Positions 1-6,471 of a stretch of 49,823 nucleotides of DNA are shown piece after piece. The DNA lies in contig JBBQCW010000022.1 of assembly GCA_038319025.1 (NCBI GenBank), positions 1-49,823 of the forward strand, written 5' to 3'. Numbering within the stretch: position 1 is the stretch's first letter; each line of letters starts with the position of its first letter. The notes below the pieces were generated by a model. The model saw nothing but the letters and a program-made list of their open reading frames with translations, was not told where the DNA came from and searched no databases. The translations under genes were made by a program, and so were the position numbers. The DNA comes from JBBQCW01 sp038319025 (GTDB taxonomy: Bacteria; Actinomycetota; Thermoleophilia; Solirubrobacterales; Solirubrobacteraceae).

Positions 1-33
1 GGGCGGTCGCAGGTTCAAATCCTGTCTCCCCGA
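1..33 (+). tRNA. 3' end of a tRNA gene (probably tRNA-Pro), cut by the window edge
   Basis: The first 33 bases have the shape of a tRNA 3' end: a T-arm GCAGG-TTCAAAT-CCTGT, then the acceptor strand CTCCCCG and discriminator A33. CCA is not encoded. The implied 5' acceptor strand CGGGGAG and the T-arm sequence resemble bacterial tRNA-Pro, but the anticodon lies outside the window, so the identity is inferred. The gene is the attachment target of the integrated element that follows; bases 21-33 belong to the repeated att core, so integration restores the tRNA end. Confidence 0.75.
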
Positions 34-34
34 T
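21..34 (+). repeat. Left attachment-site core (direct repeat copy 1)
   Basis: CCTGTCTCCCCGAT, identical to 5330-5343, overlaps the last bases of the tRNA gene. It is interpreted as the att core of the integrated element. Confidence 0.8.
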
Positions 35-61
35 ACAGTCGCAAGAATGCGAAGAAGTGCG

Positions 62-86
62 AAAGCCCGCTGAATTAGCGGGCTTT
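62..86 (+). terminator. Rho-independent terminator behind the tRNA, supplied by the element
   Basis: A perfect 10-bp inverted repeat AAAGCCCGCT / AGCGGGCTTT flanks a 5-nt GAATT loop. It lies just past the left att core, so the reconstituted tRNA transcript would end inside the element. The original chromosomal terminator is probably the hairpin now at 5352-5373. Confidence 0.7.
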
Positions 87-153
87 CCGCGTCTTCTGGG
101 TGCGAAAACCGCGAAACCGTGAGCAGGGGTTTTCCGTATTCGCGTCCTTATCT

Positions 154-195
154 CGGTAGCAGCCGGTAGCAGCCGCGTCACCAACTCGGTAGCAG
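154..195 (+). repeat. Three direct copies of CGGTAGCAG near the left end of the element
   Basis: CGGTAGCAG occurs at 154-162, 164-172 and 187-195 in the same orientation; a fourth copy lies at 5263-5271 near the right end. Repeats near both att cores are what arm-type binding sites of a lambda-like tyrosine integrase look like. The left cluster could alternatively be iterons for the Rep protein that follows. Confidence 0.55.
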
Positions 196-250
196 CCGCA
201 AACTCGGGAAGCGAAAACTCGGCGAGATGCGAGGTCATGCCCGCATAGTC

Positions 251-262
251 GGGACATGTCCC
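251..262. promoter_or_regulatory. 12-bp perfect palindrome ahead of rep
   Basis: GGGACATGTCCC is a perfect palindrome 30 bp upstream of the preferred rep start codon at 293. It may be an operator or part of a replication origin. If rep started at 227 instead it would be coding, so this is a tentative site. Confidence 0.35.
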
Positions 263-292
263 CTTTCTCGACCCCGAGCACCAACGGACGCG

Positions 293-1297
293 ATGAGTTC
301 CCCGCCTTCACTTGATGGCCGTAGGCGACCGCAGGTCGCCGGAGGCCAATATGCCAAACGCGTCGTGGAGTTGGAGGTGCTGAGTGGTCTGGACCCTGGA
401 CTGTTTGACGACAGGGACCGGCTCGCGTTGCACTACTCACGGGCCATCGCGCGCGCTCCCGAACCCGAATGCCAGGACACGGACGGCTGGTGGGCTATCT
501 CAGACGCGTCTGGCGTTGCAGTTCCGCGGCTGTGCAAGCGGTGGACGTGCCCGTCGTGCGTTCGGTTGAAGCGGGCAGCCGTCCTCGTCTCAATTCAGGA
601 CGGGCTATGTGCCGCACGGGAGCGCGGCTCCCGTGTTCGTTTCATGACGCTGACCGACGGGACGGGCGCAATGGACATGGCTTCGTTCTACGACGCGTGG
701 TCCTCAAAGCTCCGGCCCCGACTTCGCCGAGCAGGGAAGCTGGGCGACTACGCGTGCGCTCTAGAAATTCAGCCAGGTTCAGGCCGCCTTCACGGGCACT
801 TCCTCCTGATTGATAACTCCGTTGGCGGTGGGTTCATTGCCCAGGCGAAGCTCGCCGAACTGGCCTTCGCCTCAGGGTTTGGTCACGTGGTTGATATCCG
901 CGAGGTCACGGACATTCCGGAGCGCCAGGGCGAGGTCTCGGCGTATCTCACGAAGGGTGCACATCGGGTGCAAACCGAGGCAGCGGGGCAAGTGGCCTCC
1001 TACATGGCGAAGGCGCCGCTGATAGCCCAACTCGAAGGGAAGTCGGGCGCCAGGCTGCGGCCCTATCGGGTGTCGATGGGCTGGCCCCTGAAACTCACGG
1101 AAGCTCAGCGGCGCTTGGTCGCCGAGTGGTATGGCGGGGAGACCGACCCGGGGCCGTGGCGCATGGTTCAAGAGGCGCGCGGCGGAAGGTTCCTCGCCGC
1201 TGAGCGCGAGCATCGGCGCGAGTGCGTTGCGGGCAGGGTCAGTCTCGGCTCGGCTCGGCGCCGCGAGCTTCTCATTGCGGGCGCACGGGCAACATGA
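293..1297 (+). CDS. HUH-type rolling-circle replication initiator
   Basis: A 334-residue protein read from ATG 293; the frame stays open from 227, but the first residues there look non-coding. It has a zinc-finger-like cysteine cluster (C81, C86, C89 in LCKRWTCPSC) and then the three HUH Rep motifs in order: motif I FMTLT (about 117-121), motif II LHGHF with the metal-binding HxH at 167/169, and motif III tyrosine-lysine pairs YLTK (218-221) and YMAK (237-240). Such proteins nick a double-strand origin and stay covalently bound through tyrosine, starting rolling-circle replication. It is the first gene of the element, follows short direct repeats and a palindrome that could form the origin, and its stop overlaps the next start by ATGA. 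Its presence suggests an excised, replicating phase, which is inferred. Confidence 0.85.
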   Translation: MSSPPSLDGRRRPQVAGGQYAKRVVELEVLSGLDPGLFDDRDRLALHYSRAIARAPEPECQDTDGWWAISDASGVAVPRLCKRWTCPSCVRLKRAAVLVSIQDGLCAARERGSRVRFMTLTDGTGAMDMASFYDAWSSKLRPRLRRAGKLGDYACALEIQPGSGRLHGHFLLIDNSVGGGFIAQAKLAELAFASGFGHVVDIREVTDIPERQGEVSAYLTKGAHRVQTEAAGQVASYMAKAPLIAQLEGKSGARLRPYRVSMGWPLKLTEAQRRLVAEWYGGETDPGPWRMVQEARGGRFLAAEREHRRECVAGRVSLGSARRRELLIAGARAT

Positions 1298-1806
1298 CGG
1301 CCCAGTCAAACGTGACCGCCTCGAAGGAGGGACGCGTGAGGAGGGACGCCGAGCAAGCGCGCCAGCGCGCAGCCGGCGGACTGACGAGCGCGTGCCGACG
1401 CAGAGGTGGGCATGTTGGACGAGCCGCGCGGCGGCGAGCGCGAAGCGAAATCCGGGCACAGGCTTGTTTGCCTGGCTACTTTCGACGTATGGCCCGTGGA
1501 ACCAATCCGGCGTTCTCATCTCCGCTTCCGGCGTCTGCCGAACGGAGGGGTGCCTCCTGGCCCGAGCGGGTTCCGTCCTCCGAAAGCGTGTCGTCGGTCG
1601 AGCTGGTCGTCCGCCGCTCGAACTTCGACAGGCCGGACGGTCGGCCCGCGTTTATTGTCGAGGCTCTGAGCACAGACCCATTGGAACCGGGTGCGGTCGT
1701 CGCGCGGACGACCGGGTCTCTCAGCCGGGCGCTCGCGCACATCGCTGATGAGCTGACCGAGTGGGCCGCTCTCGAACACGGTCTCGAACAGGGCGCCGAA
1801 GTCTAG
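1294..1806 (+). CDS. Hypothetical protein coupled to rep
   Basis: A 170-residue frame whose ATG overlaps the rep stop (ATGA, 1294-1297), suggesting translational coupling. The first 65 or so residues are rich in Arg and Ala and look poorly constrained. The second half, from about SVELVVRRSNFDRPDG to ALAHIADELTEWAALEHGL, looks like a real globular domain, so an internal start such as ATG 1488 is possible. I do not recognise a family. Its place between rep and the immunity region suggests a role in replication or copy control, but nothing in the sequence proves that. Confidence 0.5.
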   Translation: MTAQSNVTASKEGRVRRDAEQARQRAAGGLTSACRRRGGHVGRAARRRARSEIRAQACLPGYFRRMARGTNPAFSSPLPASAERRGASWPERVPSSESVSSVELVVRRSNFDRPDGRPAFIVEALSTDPLEPGAVVARTTGSLSRALAHIADELTEWAALEHGLEQGAEV

Positions 1807-1815
1807 CCCGCCGCC

Positions 1816-2079
1816 TTAGGGGCGTTCGGCGCCCCGGCCCGCGCCGAACAGGTCATCAAAGCCGCCGGTCTGTGTCGTGGCCGTTCTCGGCTCGATGCTC
1901 ACCCGGAGGTTGCGTTTCAGGGCGTCCGCGATGCGTTGTAGGTCAGAGACCTTCGGCGACCGGGCACCTCGTTCCCATGCCGACACCTGAGGTTGGGTTG
2001 AGCCGATGAGTTCGGCGAGCTGGCCTTGGGACAGACCCTGTTCTCTCCGCGCTACGCGTATCGCGTTCCCAGCGTCCAT
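1816..2079 (-). CDS. XRE/Cro-CI family helix-turn-helix repressor
   Basis: An 87-residue protein with a canonical HTH_3 domain in its first 60 residues; the pattern QGLSQGQLAELIGSTQPQVS contains both helices of the helix-turn-helix. I chose ATG 2079; a TTG at 2097 would add six residues, and neither has a strong ribosome-binding site. It is transcribed away from the xis-int pair, the layout of a lysogeny-type switch, with an inverted repeat (2153-2175) in the shared upstream region as the probable operator. It ends 9 bp from the end of the preceding convergent ORF. Its likely task is to keep the element integrated by repressing xis-int, inferred from arrangement. Confidence 0.8.
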   Translation of the reverse strand: MDAGNAIRVARREQGLSQGQLAELIGSTQPQVSAWERGARSPKVSDLQRIADALKRNLRVSIEPRTATTQTGGFDDLFGAGRGAERP

Positions 2080-2152
2080 TCGAACGTTTATACCCAAACG
2101 CGCCTATCGGGCATCGTCGCAAGCCCGTGCGACCTGTGACTTTAGATGCAAA

Positions 2153-2175
2153 CGCATATATTCTACGGATATGCG
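2153..2175. promoter_or_regulatory. Candidate operator between repressor and xis-int
   Basis: A perfect 7-bp inverted repeat, CGCATAT and ATATGCG, is separated by 9 bp. It is AT-rich against its surroundings, lies in the divergent region between the repressor and xis, and is 43 bp upstream of the xis start. Confidence 0.55.
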
Positions 2176-2217
2176 ATTTCCTCCGGTTAGCGCGCATCTC
2201 GCTCCTAGCTTGCCGGT

Positions 2218-2421
2218 ATGGGCGTCGTCATTCCATTCCCTCGCCGCACAGACTGGGAGCCAGAACTTTCGAAGAAGAGGCTCGCGGAGGTGCTCGGCTA
2301 CTCGCCTCGATGGGTCGAGATGCGCATGAGGGACGGGATGCCGTCACGCCTGAAAGGCAACCAGCGCCGGTTTGTCCTCTCAGAGGTCGAACGGTGGCTC
2401 AACGAGTGGAGAAAGTCATGA
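2218..2421 (+). CDS. xis: Excisionase-like MerR/HTH_17 DNA-binding protein
   Basis: A 67-residue basic protein. The centre SKKRLAEVLGYSPRWVEMRM followed by a charged wing and FVLSEVERWLNEW has the winged-helix pattern of the MerR/HTH_17 excisionase family: a helix-turn-helix, a basic turn, then a terminal W-rich helix. Its stop codon overlaps the integrase start by four bases (ATGA, 2418-2421), the usual xis-int coupling. Such proteins bend DNA at an att arm and push integrase towards excision; they can also act as transcription factors. Function is assigned from size, fold and position. Confidence 0.8.
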   Translation: MGVVIPFPRRTDWEPELSKKRLAEVLGYSPRWVEMRMRDGMPSRLKGNQRRFVLSEVERWLNEWRKS

Positions 2422-3473
2422 TTGTCAAGCGTGGTTCGAAGTATGGGGTTCGCGTGTATCGCGGCGGGCGTCAGGAATGGGTCGGGACGTTTGAGAAGCG
2501 GGCCGACGCCCGAGCCGCCGAGCGTGAGGCGCAGTCGCGGCCCCGCCCGACCTTTGACGAGACTGTCGAGGACTACGTCGAGCGGTGGCGGACGCACAAT
2601 CCACGTCCTCGGGCTTCAACCAACAGGCACAACCGTTACATGACCAAGTCGCTGACCACAGAGTTGGGGGGCCGTCGCATGTCCGACATTGGCCGCCGTG
2701 AGGCGCGGGAGTTCGCGGTCCGCAATCCCTCCTCGGTCTCGGTGGTGCGTGCCCTGTTCAACGATGCGCTCGATGACGAAGTCGTGGTGTCCAACCCGTT
2801 CTCGAATATGCGGCTTCCACAGTCCCGTGGCCGCAAGGACCTGGTGGTGCTCTCAGCGGCGGAGGTCCGAGGGTTGGCTGACAAGGCGCTTGACCTGTTC
2901 GGCGACTACGGCTCGACGTTCAGGGCTTGCGTGCTCTTCGCCGCCTGGGTCGGGCTGCGTCCAGCCGAGATGTTCATGCTCACTTGGGACGACATCGACG
3001 GCGACGAATTGGTCATCAGGCGGTCGCTTGGGTCCACGGGCGAAGTGACGCTCCCGAAGAATGGGAAGGTCAGGCGGGTCCTACTTCCTCCGCAGGCTCG
3101 GGCAGCGCTCCATGAGATGCCGCGTCGGCTTGACTCGCCATACATCTTCACGACGAAGACCGGCAGGCGGTTTTCCAAGACGTCGCACTACTACTACTGG
3201 CATGCACTTCGGTGCGCCGCCGGTCGTCCGAACATGGCGTTCTACGAGCTACGTCATTTCGCCGCGACCTGGCTGCTGGAACAGGGCGCGAGCGAGGCCG
3301 ACGTTGCGGTCCAGCTCGGGCACACCGATGGCGGGGCGCTCGTCCGCAGCACCTACGGGCACCCGTCTGGTGCGTCCTCGCTCGGGAGACTGCGGGGCAT
3401 CTACGCGTCGGAGCTTCCCGTGCTGCGGTCGGTGCCATCGCACGCCCCGGAAGTGGAGCAGCCCGTTGCGTGA
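2418..3473 (+). CDS. int: Tyrosine recombinase (phage-type integrase)
   Basis: 351 residues from ATG 2418, the start that overlaps xis. Residues 1-30 (KRGSKYGVRVYRGGRQEWVG) form an AP2-like arm-binding domain, about 48-130 the SAM-like core-binding domain, and 145-330 the catalytic domain. Catalytic residues visible are R181 (GLRP), a lysine in the KNGKVRR turn near 217, R279 in FYELRHF, H302 (LGH) and nucleophile Y313 (RSTYGHP). The first histidine of the usual HxxR box is tyrosine here (Y276), a change also seen in other actinobacterial integrases. It should recombine the 14-bp core with the tRNA end. The methyltransferase follows 73 bp downstream on the same strand. Confidence 0.93.
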   Translation: MIVKRGSKYGVRVYRGGRQEWVGTFEKRADARAAEREAQSRPRPTFDETVEDYVERWRTHNPRPRASTNRHNRYMTKSLTTELGGRRMSDIGRREAREFAVRNPSSVSVVRALFNDALDDEVVVSNPFSNMRLPQSRGRKDLVVLSAAEVRGLADKALDLFGDYGSTFRACVLFAAWVGLRPAEMFMLTWDDIDGDELVIRRSLGSTGEVTLPKNGKVRRVLLPPQARAALHEMPRRLDSPYIFTTKTGRRFSKTSHYYYWHALRCAAGRPNMAFYELRHFAATWLLEQGASEADVAVQLGHTDGGALVRSTYGHPSGASSLGRLRGIYASELPVLRSVPSHAPEVEQPVA

Positions 3474-3546
3474 GGGTGCCAGGACTGCGCCGGTCTCGCG
3501 TCGCGGGGGGTCGCCGTCAGCTGCATCGCCTAACCTCGTCACAGCC

Positions 3547-4506
3547 ATGACCGAAACTGCCCGCCTGTTCTCTGTCCCAGACCCGGAGCCGACGCCCACT
3601 GACTCGCCGAACCCGTTGGGGACTGGCCGGCTCGTGGTTGGTGACGTGCGAGACGTGCTTGGGACGGTCGATGACGGAACTTTCCAGACCTGCGTGACCA
3701 GCCCGCCGTATTGGGGTCTCCGCGACTACGGCATCGAGCACCAGATTGGGGCCGAACCGCTCCTGGGCGACTACATCACGGCGCTTGTGGACGTGTTCCG
3801 TGAGGTGCGCCGAACGCTCTCGGACCGGGGAACGTTCTGGTTGAACATCGGCGATAGCTACACGAGCGGAGGTCGCACCTGGCGTGATGCGGACAAGAAG
3901 CTCGCAGCCCGCGGCATGAGCTATCGCGCTGCAACACCGGAGGGTCTGAAACCGAAAGACCTCATCGGCGTTCCATGGCGGGTCGCGTTCGCGCTCCAAG
4001 ATGACGGCTGGTTTCTTCGCTCGGACTTGATTTGGAATAAGCCGAATGCAATCCCCGAGTCGGTCAAAGACCGACCGTCACGCTCCCACGAATACCTCTT
4101 CCTCTTCTCCAAGTCGCTCCGCTACGACTACGATTACCACGCGGTGCGCGAGTCGCTTTTAAACGGCGACGGGCTGCGCGGGCGTCGTTCAGTTTGGAAC
4201 ATCAACACGGAGCCGTTTCCCGGCAGTCACTTCGCGGTGTTCCCGCGCGAGCTTGTCCGGCCTGCGGTGCTCGCTGGTTCCCAGCCGGGCGGGCTAGTGC
4301 TCGACCCCTTCTTCGGGTCGGGCACCGTCGGCGAAGTCGCGGCGACAGAAGGCCGAGACTTCTTAGGTATCGAGCTGAACGCCGAATACGCGACGATTGC
4401 TCAGAAGCGGCTCGATGCCCTGGCGCCGAACCTCATGCAGGTAGAGCACCATGAGGGAACCTCCACGTCGCATGAACCTGACACTCCACCTTCGCCAAGT
4501 TCCTGA
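3547..4506 (+). CDS. DNA amino-methyltransferase (probably N4-cytosine or N6-adenine), modification half of an R-M pair
   Basis: A 319-residue beta-class amino-methyltransferase: the catalytic motif TSPPYW (51-56) comes before the SAM-binding motif DPFFGSGT (253-260), followed by the DFLGIELNAEY motif. SPPY is more usual in N4-cytosine enzymes and D/NPPY in N6-adenine enzymes, so N4-cytosine is favoured but not proven. The target site is unknown; the segment of about 60-250 should hold the recognition region. The last 20 or so residues are a polar tail encoded where the gene overlaps the 3' end of the convergent endonuclease gene by 74 bp. As the partner of that gene it would protect host and element DNA. 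Confidence 0.88.
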   Translation: MTETARLFSVPDPEPTPTDSPNPLGTGRLVVGDVRDVLGTVDDGTFQTCVTSPPYWGLRDYGIEHQIGAEPLLGDYITALVDVFREVRRTLSDRGTFWLNIGDSYTSGGRTWRDADKKLAARGMSYRAATPEGLKPKDLIGVPWRVAFALQDDGWFLRSDLIWNKPNAIPESVKDRPSRSHEYLFLFSKSLRYDYDYHAVRESLLNGDGLRGRRSVWNINTEPFPGSHFAVFPRELVRPAVLAGSQPGGLVLDPFFGSGTVGEVAATEGRDFLGIELNAEYATIAQKRLDALAPNLMQVEHHEGTSTSHEPDTPPSPSS

Positions 4507-5218
4507 TTTGGAGCTTACGCTCGGTGCCACCGTCGAAGTAGAGTTCGAATAACTCCTTCCCCTGCCGCGTTACGACGCAACTGCCGGGCTTGGGGTTCTG
4601 TCTGCTGTCTTCCTTCATGACGCACGGGGCGTTGGCAGCCCGTTTGAGTAGAGACTTCGGTATCTCGACTAGCTCGTATTCGTGGAAGGGCTGCGCGTAG
4701 CGCGTTGCAGCGCTCAACGCGCGTAGGGTGAAGATGCGGTCGTATCCCTTCATGTGGTCGAACATGCGGTCTCGCAACGCTTCGAGGTCGGCGGCGTTGC
4801 GCCATCGACCCTTTCCAAGCTCCATGAACTTTGAGATATGGATGGCGTTCGGCTTGATGCTGCGGTCGGCCTGGGTCTTCAATGACCACCGCTCGTCGTC
4901 GACGAGAAGGTCGGCACCATGTGTCCCGCGAGGGGTGAGTTCGGCTCGCTTGCCAACGCCGCGCAGCGCAGCGACGATGCCGTGCTCAAACTTGTCCTTC
5001 GTGAAGTTCTCGTTCGACAAGGTGTGGTGTATCAGCAGCGTGTCGCCCAGGAGCTGTGCAAACGCTCCGTCGGCGAAGTCGGAGGTCGGGTGCTGCGTGA
5101 TGACGAGTTCGGACGCAAACGCCTCAACGATGCGCGTCAGGACTCCAAGACGGGGGGTTGAGAGCGGTGCAAGGGCGTCGAGCAGCTTGGCGAGGAGAGC
5201 ATCGCGGTCAGGTGGCAC
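4433..5218 (-). CDS. Putative type II restriction endonuclease
   Basis: A 261-residue protein with a GTG start; no family is recognised with certainty. A PD-(D/E)XK-like site is suggested by GADLLVDDERWSLKTQ: D103, then S-L-K with K114 in the place of the E/D-x-K triad. Serine in the acidic position, with the glutamate moved elsewhere (E133 is a candidate), is known for the Cfr10I/NgoMIV group, so an enzyme of that type is possible. The stronger evidence is position: it faces the methyltransferase tail to tail with 74 bp overlap inside a small mobile element, a common restriction-modification layout. Its upstream region lies against the right att end, so its promoter must lie within about 110 bp of it. 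Confidence 0.7.
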   Translation of the reverse strand: MPPDRDALLAKLLDALAPLSTPRLGVLTRIVEAFASELVITQHPTSDFADGAFAQLLGDTLLIHHTLSNENFTKDKFEHGIVAALRGVGKRAELTPRGTHGADLLVDDERWSLKTQADRSIKPNAIHISKFMELGKGRWRNAADLEALRDRMFDHMKGYDRIFTLRALSAATRYAQPFHEYELVEIPKSLLKRAANAPCVMKEDSRQNPKPGSCVVTRQGKELFELYFDGGTERKLQIRNLAKVECQVHATWRFPHGALPA

Positions 5219-5262
5219 GGGGTGGGTTTCGCCGGTCCTAGCCCGTTTCCCTGCCTGAAAGG

Positions 5263-5271
5263 CGGTAGCAG
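5263..5271 (+). repeat. Right-end copy of the CGGTAGCAG repeat
   Basis: CGGTAGCAG matches the three copies at 154-195 and lies about 60 bp inside the right att core, a candidate integrase arm site. Confidence 0.45.
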
Positions 5272-5329
5272 ACGGGTCGCAACGTCTTTCAAATCCCTGA
5301 TAATTACTGGCTTTTCGGGGTCTATTGAA

Positions 5330-5343
5330 CCTGTCTCCCCGAT
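5330..5343 (+). repeat. Right attachment-site core (direct repeat copy 2)
   Basis: An identical copy of the 14-bp sequence at 21-34. It marks the right end of the integrated element and the junction back to the chromosome. Confidence 0.8.
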
Positions 5344-5351
5344 CAAGGAAC

Positions 5352-5373
5352 GCCCTGCTAACGCGGGGCTTTT
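5352..5373 (+). terminator. Rho-independent terminator, probably the original tRNA terminator
   Basis: A 7-bp stem GCCCTGC / GCGGGGC (one G-T pair) has a TAAC loop and a TTTT tail, starting 9 bp past the right att core. Removing the element would place it directly behind the tRNA gene. Confidence 0.7.
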
Positions 5374-5421
5374 CTGTTGCCCAAGTGAAATGGCGCAGCG
5401 GTGCTTGGCATCAATGTCGGC

Positions 5422-6156
5422 CTAGCCGCCGACAAAACTCGGCTTCGGCTTGGAGTGCCCGTGCTCCCGTCTGCGAGCTGCCGCACGCCGGGCAGCTTCT
5501 TTTTTGGCTGCCTTGCTTTTCGCGGCTGCCTTCTTCGCAGTGGCCTGAGCGGCTGCTGTCCACGTGGCGATGTTCAGCGCGAATGAGGCGTCGACCACGG
5601 GCGCCTGCGCTATGGGTCTGATGGTCCCGTACAGCACGTTGTCGACGACATCGAACCTCGTACCCGCGACTATTGCGGACTTCACTCCATCAGGTACCAG
5701 CTGGAAGAAGTCGATGCGTCCGCCGTCAGCATCGAGGCAGTCGTCGACGAACGGAGTGTTTTTCGAGCAGGTCTGGGTCGACCCACCGAAGCCGCCGTAC
5801 AGCGATTTGTCCCACGGGCCGAAGGCTCCACCCCAAGCGCCGCGATCGGTGCTGCTGACGGTGGCGACAAACCAAAGGCCGAGGCTGCCGGGCACAGCGA
5901 TCTCTGAACCACCCGCCACGCTGCGCGCTTGATCGAGGTTCACCGGCCCGACCCGCCGCACGAGGGTCGGCTCGATGGACACAAGGAAAGCGTGCTGTTG
6001 GGCGGTGAGCTGCTCGCGCGCGATCACCGGACCGCGGAAAAGACCCCAGGTTTGCGAGATCTTCGGCAGGCTGCTCGGCACGCTCGCTTCCGATGCCGAT
6101 GGCAGCCCGATGGCGCCAACGATCGTGATCACCAGTACGGCGCTCCTTCTCTTCAT
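5422..6156 (-). CDS. Secreted protein of unknown function with a Lys/Ala-rich tail
   Basis: 244 residues. An N-terminal signal peptide is clear (MKRRSAVLVITIVGAIGLPSA, likely cut after ASEA). The central part, about 30-195, has no family I recognise; it contains aromatic and glycine-rich runs (GAWGGAFGPWDKSLYGGFGG) and one Cys pair (TCSKNT, DDCLDAD) that may form a disulfide. From about 200 the chain becomes a low-complexity KKAAAKSKAAKKEAARRAAA tail ending in basic residues, suitable for contact with cell-wall polymers or nucleic acid. It is the first chromosomal gene beyond the element and stands alone. Confidence 0.7.
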   Translation of the reverse strand: MKRRSAVLVITIVGAIGLPSASEASVPSSLPKISQTWGLFRGPVIAREQLTAQQHAFLVSIEPTLVRRVGPVNLDQARSVAGGSEIAVPGSLGLWFVATVSSTDRGAWGGAFGPWDKSLYGGFGGSTQTCSKNTPFVDDCLDADGGRIDFFQLVPDGVKSAIVAGTRFDVVDNVLYGTIRPIAQAPVVDASFALNIATWTAAAQATAKKAAAKSKAAKKEAARRAAARRREHGHSKPKPSFVGG

Positions 6157-6471
6157 CCACTGCTCCTCATGGCCGTGACATCACACGAGACCAACATTGA
6201 CACAGGATTAGGGGGCCTGCACGAGGAGACGCCAGCGTTGAGAAGTAATCGATCATCTCGAGCGCTCGATCTCGTATCTCGCTCGCGCTCGTCGACGTCT
6301 AGGCGCGAAATGCCAGCTTGTTGGCGGTTCCGGCCGCACCGGCCGAGACGCTCGTGCTACCGCGCGTGGAATCCGGAACGTCCTTACGAGCTCGGCGTCA
6401 CGATGCGGCGGCGCGCTCGGCAGCGTCGCGACGGGCCGCTTGGTCGTCGTGCGCTGACTTCGCAGATTCGT
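6157..6471. other. Intergenic stretch without a supported gene
   Basis: 315 bp between two minus-strand genes. Open frames here lack coding character or are shadows of neighbours. The part next to 6157 should hold the promoter of the secreted-protein gene. I see no clear hairpin or repeat. Confidence 0.5.

Larger units (their letters stand above)
21..5343. mobile_element. 5.3-kb tRNA-integrated element with Rep, Xis-Int, repressor and restriction-modification genes
   Basis: A 14-bp direct repeat CCTGTCTCCCCGAT occurs at the tRNA 3' end (21-34) and again at 5330-5343. Between the copies lie, in order, a HUH replication initiator, a small ORF, a Cro/CI-type repressor, an excisionase-like protein, a tyrosine integrase, an amino-methyltransferase and a putative restriction endonuclease. 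Tyrosine-integrase elements classically recombine into tRNA 3' ends, and a Rep-Xis-Int core is the hallmark of actinobacterial integrative elements of the pSAM2 type. Unlike those, no FtsK/TraB-like transfer gene is present and no structural or packaging gene is recognised. The element could therefore be a mobilisable or satellite-like minimal element, which is inference. By eye its base composition is less GC-rich than the flanking chromosome. Confidence 0.85.

Noticed and set aside
154..195. CRISPR-like repeat array
   Set aside because: The repeats are only 9 bp with spacings of 1 and 14 bp; too short and irregular for CRISPR, and no cas gene is present.
2127..2417. Upstream extension of the integrase frame
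   Set aside because: It overlaps the xis gene and the operator region; the arm-binding domain begins at ATG 2418.
3061..3546. N-terminal extension of the methyltransferase frame
   Set aside because: It overlaps the integrase gene in another frame and lacks protein-like sequence; ATG 3547 gives the right family length.
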